Positions 4,236 to 8,886 of a stretch of DNA of 8,886 bases are shown piece after piece. The notes under the pieces were generated by a model. It saw nothing but the letters and a program-made list of their open reading frames with translations, made no database searches and was not told the DNA's origin. This DNA comes from Clostridia bacterium (lineage in GTDB: Bacteria; Bacillota; Clostridia; Oscillospirales; CAG-272): NCBI GenBank assembly GCA_017629395.1, contig JAGBXH010000116.1:1-8886 (forward strand), written 5' to 3'. Made by a program: the position numbers and the translations under genes. Every line of letters starts with the position of its first letter. Position 1 is the stretch's first letter.

Positions 4236-7200
4236 TTCGCGCACCTACCGACGTTTTTTTTACAGTAGTGTAATCTGCGGTATTGCAATCATATGCTCCA
4301 TATTTCTTGCCGTTACCGTAAAAGGCGCAACATCGATAAACTTAACCGGAACTCCGCTGGATGAGTTTATCACGGCTGACTATAACCAAACAGATACGGA
4401 TAGTGGACACAAGGGTACCGCATCAGCTTCAGCGAACGGGGCTACAATTACAATTAATACAAATGGCTTTTCTGGCCAATCTGACGCAACTTGCAGCGCA
4501 AAAACAACAAATACTCTCACGGTTACATTTAAGAAAAATACAACCTATATGTATACTGTGAGCGGATCCGCATTGAACAGCGCGAAAGGCGGAGGTACCG
4601 ATCTTGTTGCTGGACAGGAGTATACAGCGCTCAGCGGTGATTCAATAACTTTTGAACTCACAGCAGACAAAAAAGAAACAAAATCCACAACAATTACCTT
4701 TACCATGGCTGAGGCAGTTGTAGAAAAGCCAGACGATGGTGCGTCGTATTCTTTGAAAGGCGGCGACGGTACAATTTATTTTTATCTAGACGAAGCACTC
4801 GCCGCTGCTCAAAATAGTACATCGAACAAGACGGTTGTAGTGAAGAGTGATGGTGTTGCATATCATTCGAGCTATAAGAGCTACGAAGATAAGGCCCAAT
4901 ATTCTCATGTTCAAGACTATACGATTCCGTCGGGGGTTACATTATTGATTCCTTTTGATAGCGCTGGAACGCTGTACACGGACACTCCGGCGCATTCTGA
5001 CAATTATACACAACCCTATGCGTACAGGACTCTCACTATGGCAGAGGGAGCTAATTTAACCGTTGACGGAGTGCTTAGTATTTCCGGTCAGGTTCGTACG
5101 TTGTCAGAATCGGCACATTATAGTGGCTCTCCCATTGGTCCGGTTGGTTTTATTGATTTGAAGGCCGGTAGCAAAATCACTGTCAATGGAACATTGTATT
5201 CTTGGGGATATATTATTGGCTCAGGATCAGTAGAGGCTAATTCCGGAGCTAAGGTGTATGAAGCCTTTCAGGTTGCTGACTATCAAGGGGCAAGAAATAC
5301 AAATGGAATGTTGGATGATGGAAAGAAAGTGTTCCCGTTTTCTCAATATTATGCCCAAAACATTGAGGTGAAGCTGAGAATAAACTACGGTGCAAAGTTG
5401 CTTCTGTTTACAGTAGCAAACTCCGGTAATATGTTCTATTCGCCGTTGGTTTTTGAATTTATAGGTACAAGTTCCGGTTTGTTGAACATAACAAGCGAAG
5501 ATGGTTATGCTGAAAAGTATTATGACGGAAGTAAGGATCGATATTATATCGATACATATGGTAATTCCATTCTAAGCGGCACAACGTTCAAAGCGGAAGC
5601 AGCAGCGGGCATGGGAATCACCATAGATACGCGAAAGTTTTATTTTCCTGTCACGAACAGTCTGACATTGAGAGTCAAGAGTGGGGAACTGATTGCTTCT
5701 CAGGATATTTGTTTGCTTCCGGGTGCAATCGTTGAGTTATCAGAATCAGCAAAACTTACATTATCTGAAGGAACAACGATAGTTGTTTATGATTCTGATA
5801 CATGGAATGATTATTCTATGCCCTTTGGTAATAATGAAACTTTCCGTCCGATATACTACTCCCCAACCAGAACGTATGTCAGAACTTCTGCAGACTTGGT
5901 TGATGCCGTAGTTCTTATAAATGGAGAAGTAGATGCAAGCAAGGGCTATATTTATACTACGGGTAATGGCGCAAAACTTTATAGTACCGCGACTGGTGTA
6001 ATAAAGCTGCAAAAAGGAACGCTTACTGCCACGTATCAGCAAACGTCTCCCAGCACTAGTGACGCGACATATGACACCATTGAGATAAAGCCTGCCTATT
6101 TGCAGCATGCCGATGGCACTTATTTGCAGAGCGGCACAAATACGTATTCTTATTCTAATGGCAAATGGGTTTGTGAGACGCATACAGGCGTGGACACTGA
6201 CCACGCCTGTGACGTATGTGAATCTGTAACTGATTGTGCGGACTCCAATTCTGACCACAAATGTGATGTTTGTGGTACCACGCTGAGTGAATGTTCTGAC
6301 GGTGATGATGCTGACAGCAACTGTGACGTTTGTAGCAAAAACCTGTGCGCTCACCTCAATCCTCTGAAGACTGAACAAGTTGACGCCGGTTGCTTGACCG
6401 ATGGCGTTAAGGCTTATTGGCACTGCGCAGATTGCGGCTACTACTATAGTGACGAAGCTCTGACTTCTGCAATCGCAGATATCGATGCTTGGAAGATTGG
6501 TGATGGTAAGATTTCTGCAAAGGGTCACACTCCCGGTGCGGATGACGGCGATTGCACGACCGAAGTAATCTGTACTGTATGTGGCCAAGTGGCAATTCCT
6601 GCTAAGGATGCACACACCCCCGATGAAAATGGTGCATGCGACGCTTGCGACAAGCAGTACGGCGCGAAGATTGGTGATAAGTTCTATGATACTTTCGCAG
6701 ATGCGCTTGCTGCAGCAACTGCAGGCAACACCATCGTGCTGCTTGTAGACGTAGAGCAGACTCCCATCGTTCTTGGCAATGCAATCCTTGACTTCAACGG
6801 TCACACCGTAACCGGCTTGGTACTTGGTACTATGAGCCTGAACGGTGGCTTGCTGATCACCAACGATGAAGATACCTACAAAATGATTGGTAAGGGCGCG
6901 GATTATTACGAAACCGAGGATGCTGTATTCTCGATGACGTTAAATGATAAGGGCGCGCTGGATATTACCATCATCAGCGGCACTGTCACCCTTGCTCAGA
7001 GTTGGTGGACGCTTGAAAACCAAACGCTGACCATTGGCGCGGATGCAACGTTCGTTATTCCCGAAAGCATGACCCTCAACGTGCTCAGTAACGTGATTGT
7101 TGAGGAAAATGCTACCGTTGAGGTTAAAGGAACTGTTGTCCTCTATACCGCAGATGCGGTTATTACAGCTCCTGCCGGCTTGAATGTTGTAACCAGCGTT

Positions 7201-8886
7201 GCAAATTCGCACGTCAAGTATGCGAACGGTGCATATTCTGTCGAGGCGCACAGCTTCCCGGATGCTTGGACGTACGATGAGAGCAACCACTGGCACAAGT
7301 GCACCGGATGTGATGCGATTATCGACATCGTTGCGCACGATTACACGCATGATGCCGAAGCGCACAAGTGTATTTGTGGCGACATTGAGAACTTTACGAT
7401 CACTTGGATCGTTGACGGTGTTGAGACCACCGAGACCTACGACTTTGGCGAAGTGCCTTCGTTCAAGGGCAGCACTGACAAGGCTGCCACTGCGCAGTAC
7501 ACCTACACCTTTGCGGGTTGGACTCCTGCGGTTGTATCTGTAACCGGCGCGGCAACCTATACGGCAACCTATGATTCTACCGTAAACGAGTACACAATCA
7601 CCTTCGTAGACGAGGATGGCACTGTGCTGCAGACCGGCAAGGTTGCATACGGCGAAACTCCCGTATTTACCGGTGAGACTCCTACTAAGGCTGCTACCGC
7701 GCAGTACACCTACACCTTTGCAGGTTGGAATACTGCGATCGCAACCGTAACCGGTGATGCGACCTATGCGGCAACCTATACCGAGACGGTTAATAAGTAC
7801 ACAATCACCTTCGTAGACGAGGACGGCGAGACAGTACTGTGGAGCGGTGAATTTGACTACGGTGCAACTCCCGTATTTGGTGGCGCACCCCCCACTAAGG
7901 CTGCCACTGCTCAGTACACCTACACCTTTGCTGGTTGGAATACTGAAATCGTTTCTGTAACCGGCGCGGCAACCTATACTGCAACCTACACCGAGACGGT
8001 TAATAAGTACACGATCACTTGGATCGTTGACGGTGTTGAGATCACCGAGACCTACGACTTTGGCGAAGTGCCTTCGTTCAAGGGCAGCATCAATAAGGCT
8101 CCCGATGCAGACAAACACTATGTATACCAGGGATGGGATGGAGACCTTGCAGAAATAACCGAAGATGCTACCTATACTGCTGTTTTCATGGCCGTTGCTC
8201 ATACAAAGAAGGATGATAGCTGGATAACGGAAGGCGATCATCACTGGAAGGCTTGTAGCGGTTGCGAATATAAGCTGGAAGAGGGCGATCACGTCTGGTC
8301 GGAGGACTATGATCATGATTCGAAAAATCACTGGAAGTCTTGTAAATGTGGTGCAACCAAGGGTCAAGCTGCGCACGCTTACGGTGGAGTAACGTACGAG
8401 GGCGACGGTAAGACCTCTTACACGGCGTCTCATACTTGCGAATGCGGACGTACGGAAACCGCAATCGCTGAGATTACCCTCAATGTGACCAAAGCTCCTA
8501 CTTGTACTGAGAAGGGCACCACCACCTACACTGCGAACTTTGCAGAAGATTGGGCAACCGTTAAGGTGACGACCGAGGAGCTTGAAGAAAATCCTGCAAA
8601 CCACGCAAGCAAAGACACGTATTACGAACATGATGCAGATGGTCATATTTTGATGCATTCTTGCTGTAACGCAGCTATTGGCGAAAAAGAAGAGCATACT
8701 CCCGATGCAGATGACGGTGATTGCACTACCGACATTACCTGCTCGGTATGCGGTAAGGTTACGACCGAGGGCGCAGATGCTCACACTCCCAATGCAGATG
8801 ACGGCGACTGCACCACCGCAGTTAACTGTACTGTTTGTGGTACGGTAACTACTCCTGCAAAGGATGCACACACTCCTGCTGAGGAT
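4222..8886 (+). CDS. Giant repeat-rich secreted/surface protein, adhesin-like (3' end outside window)
   Basis: The frame is open without a stop for 1555 codons to the right edge. The start is an ATG with AAAGGAG (4207-4213) 8 nt before it, inside the end of the Lgt-like gene. N-terminus: MLKNNSRTYRRFF, a hydrophobic segment to about 33, and a possible signal cleavage near 35-36. There is no lipobox. Domains as I read them: a Thr/Ser-rich beta domain (38-160); beta-helix-like strands (about 170-620, for example LTVDGVLSISGQVR and KAGSKITVNGTL); CxxC repeats (651-813); a second beta-helix-like part opening YDTFADALAAATAGNTIVLL (814-1006); an HWHKCTGC motif (about 1023-1030); four InlB/Flg_new-like repeats (1058-1326); HHWKACSGC and NHWKSCKCG segments; and tandem 29-aa Cys repeats from 1492. 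Function is inferred as adhesin-like and outside the cell. The anchor (sortase motif, S-layer domain or other) would lie beyond the edge. GC rises from the N-terminal half to the repeat half. Confidence 0.88.
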   Translation, partial: MLKNNSRTYRRFFYSSVICGIAIICSIFLAVTVKGATSINLTGTPLDEFITADYNQTDTDSGHKGTASASANGATITINTNGFSGQSDATCSAKTTNTLTVTFKKNTTYMYTVSGSALNSAKGGGTDLVAGQEYTALSGDSITFELTADKKETKSTTITFTMAEAVVEKPDDGASYSLKGGDGTIYFYLDEALAAAQNSTSNKTVVVKSDGVAYHSSYKSYEDKAQYSHVQDYTIPSGVTLLIPFDSAGTLYTDTPAHSDNYTQPYAYRTLTMAEGANLTVDGVLSISGQVRTLSESAHYSGSPIGPVGFIDLKAGSKITVNGTLYSWGYIIGSGSVEANSGAKVYEAFQVADYQGARNTNGMLDDGKKVFPFSQYYAQNIEVKLRINYGAKLLLFTVANSGNMFYSPLVFEFIGTSSGLLNITSEDGYAEKYYDGSKDRYYIDTYGNSILSGTTFKAEAAAGMGITIDTRKFYFPVTNSLTLRVKSGELIASQDICLLPGAIVELSESAKLTLSEGTTIVVYDSDTWNDYSMPFGNNETFRPIYYSPTRTYVRTSADLVDAVVLINGEVDASKGYIYTTGNGAKLYSTATGVIKLQKGTLTATYQQTSPSTSDATYDTIEIKPAYLQHADGTYLQSGTNTYSYSNGKWVCETHTGVDTDHACDVCESVTDCADSNSDHKCDVCGTTLSECSDGDDADSNCDVCSKNLCAHLNPLKTEQVDAGCLTDGVKAYWHCADCGYYYSDEALTSAIADIDAWKIGDGKISAKGHTPGADDGDCTTEVICTVCGQVAIPAKDAHTPDENGACDACDKQYGAKIGDKFYDTFADALAAATAGNTIVLLVDVEQTPIVLGNAILDFNGHTVTGLVLGTMSLNGGLLITNDEDTYKMIGKGADYYETEDAVFSMTLNDKGALDITIISGTVTLAQSWWTLENQTLTIGADATFVIPESMTLNVLSNVIVEENATVEVKGTVVLYTADAVITAPAGLNVVTSVANSHVKYANGAYSVEAHSFPDAWTYDESNHWHKCTGCDAIIDIVAHDYTHDAEAHKCICGDIENFTITWIVDGVETTETYDFGEVPSFKGSTDKAATAQYTYTFAGWTPAVVSVTGAATYTATYDSTVNEYTITFVDEDGTVLQTGKVAYGETPVFTGETPTKAATAQYTYTFAGWNTAIATVTGDATYAATYTETVNKYTITFVDEDGETVLWSGEFDYGATPVFGGAPPTKAATAQYTYTFAGWNTEIVSVTGAATYTATYTETVNKYTITWIVDGVEITETYDFGEVPSFKGSINKAPDADKHYVYQGWDGDLAEITEDATYTAVFMAVAHTKKDDSWITEGDHHWKACSGCEYKLEEGDHVWSEDYDHDSKNHWKSCKCGATKGQAAHAYGGVTYEGDGKTSYTASHTCECGRTETAIAEITLNVTKAPTCTEKGTTTYTANFAEDWATVKVTTEELEENPANHASKDTYYEHDADGHILMHSCCNAAIGEKEEHTPDADDGDCTTDITCSVCGKVTTEGADAHTPNADDGDCTTAVNCTVCGTVTTPAKDAHTPAED
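6205..6345 (+). repeat. Cys-rich CDVC repeats within the giant gene
   Basis: Three short units, DHACDVCESVTDC, DHKCDVCGTTLSEC and SNCDVCSKNLC (residues about 661-709), repeat a CDVC core with a third Cys 5-7 residues later. HCADCG (734-739), typical of a separate domain in clostridial surface proteins, and CDAC (806-809) follow. CxxC pairs of this kind may bind zinc or form disulfides; the sequence does not decide which. Confidence 0.7.
6526..6612 (+). repeat. Single 29-aa HTPxADDGDC repeat unit
   Basis: HTPGADDGDCTTEVICTVCG followed by QVAIPAKDA is one copy of the 87-nt unit that recurs in tandem at 8695-8886. The next unit (HTPDENGACDACDKQ, from 6613) is a shortened variant. Confidence 0.8.
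7393..8200 (+). repeat. Four tandem InlB/Flg_new-like repeats in the giant gene
   Basis: The units start at 7393, 7591, 7798 and 8008 (about 66, 69, 70 and 63 aa). Each has the pattern YTITF/W-(V)D(E)DG, a FGE/YGE-PxF turn, TYTFAGW, an S/TVTGxATYTATY strand and a short linker (TETVNK). This is the beta-grasp-like Listeria-Bacteroides repeat (InlB B-repeat / Flg_new) found in surface proteins. Unit 1 and unit 4 open with TITWIVDGVE, units 2 and 3 with TITFVDEDG, an A-B-B-A order. Confidence 0.8.
8695..8886 (+). repeat. Tandem 87-nt (29-aa) Cys repeat array, continuing past the window
   Basis: There are two full units (8695-8781 and 8782-8868) and the first 18 nt of a third (8869-8886). The consensus is HTPxADDGDCTTxxxCxVCG followed by xVTTxxxDA. 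The window ends inside the array, so copy number is unknown. Confidence 0.8.

Noticed and set aside
6940..8871. Leftward 643-codon frame, and a 347-codon one at 5761-6804
   Set aside because: Both lie antisense to the giant gene and mirror its repeats. They have no ribosome site or known domain. Repetitive codon use removes stops on the opposite strand.
8695..8886. CRISPR-like or satellite array
   Set aside because: The 87-nt period is an exact multiple of three within an open frame and encodes a conserved Cys motif, so it is a protein repeat.

Overview
The window looks like chromosomal DNA of a Gram-positive anaerobe of the Clostridia type. This is inference: strong AGGAG-type ribosome sites, extended -10 promoters, and a very large repeat-rich surface protein whose Cys/His repeats and InlB-like repeats are familiar from gut and rumen Bacillota. 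I cannot name a genus. Base composition is uneven. Single 60-base rows counted by eye run about 60% GC in the left gene (601-660), about 37% in the N-terminal part of the giant gene (5341-5400) and about 47% in its repeat part (7921-7980).

Left part (1-939): the 5' end of a leftward gene, probably the N-terminal beta-sandwich of a carbohydrate-active enzyme, runs off the left edge. Its promoter diverges from that of a rightward tyrosine recombinase gene (940-1782), and a perfect 12-bp-stem hairpin lies between the two promoters.

Centre (1783-2229): this 447-bp stretch is not an ordinary spacer. It holds a perfect 21-bp inverted repeat (1837-1857 and 2163-2183) around a 305-bp segment, directly between the recombinase gene and a pilin-like operon. 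The segment carries a good promoter pointing right (2104-2132), a strand-asymmetric terminator hairpin at its left end (1860-1896), and a possible small leftward ORF. A separate leftward terminator (1796-1826) lies just outside it. This is the architecture of a recombinase-driven invertible promoter (phase-variation switch). As written, the segment is in the ON orientation.

Right part (2230-8886): the switch would drive an apparent operon. It consists of a 402-aa protein with a type IV prepilin N-terminus, a 28-codon leader ORF, a divergent Lgt-like membrane protein, and, overlapping the last by 14 nt, a giant secreted or surface protein of at least 1555 residues that runs off the right edge. 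The giant protein has a signal/anchor segment, beta-helix-like regions, CxxC-rich repeats and four InlB/Flg_new-like repeats. I see no terminator between these genes.

Working model (inference): the recombinase inverts the 305-bp segment and so switches a cell-surface module (pilin-like protein, membrane enzyme-like protein, adhesin-like giant) on or off. In the OFF orientation the promoter would fire left into a terminator, and the segment's own hairpin would stand as a rightward terminator directly before the pilin gene.
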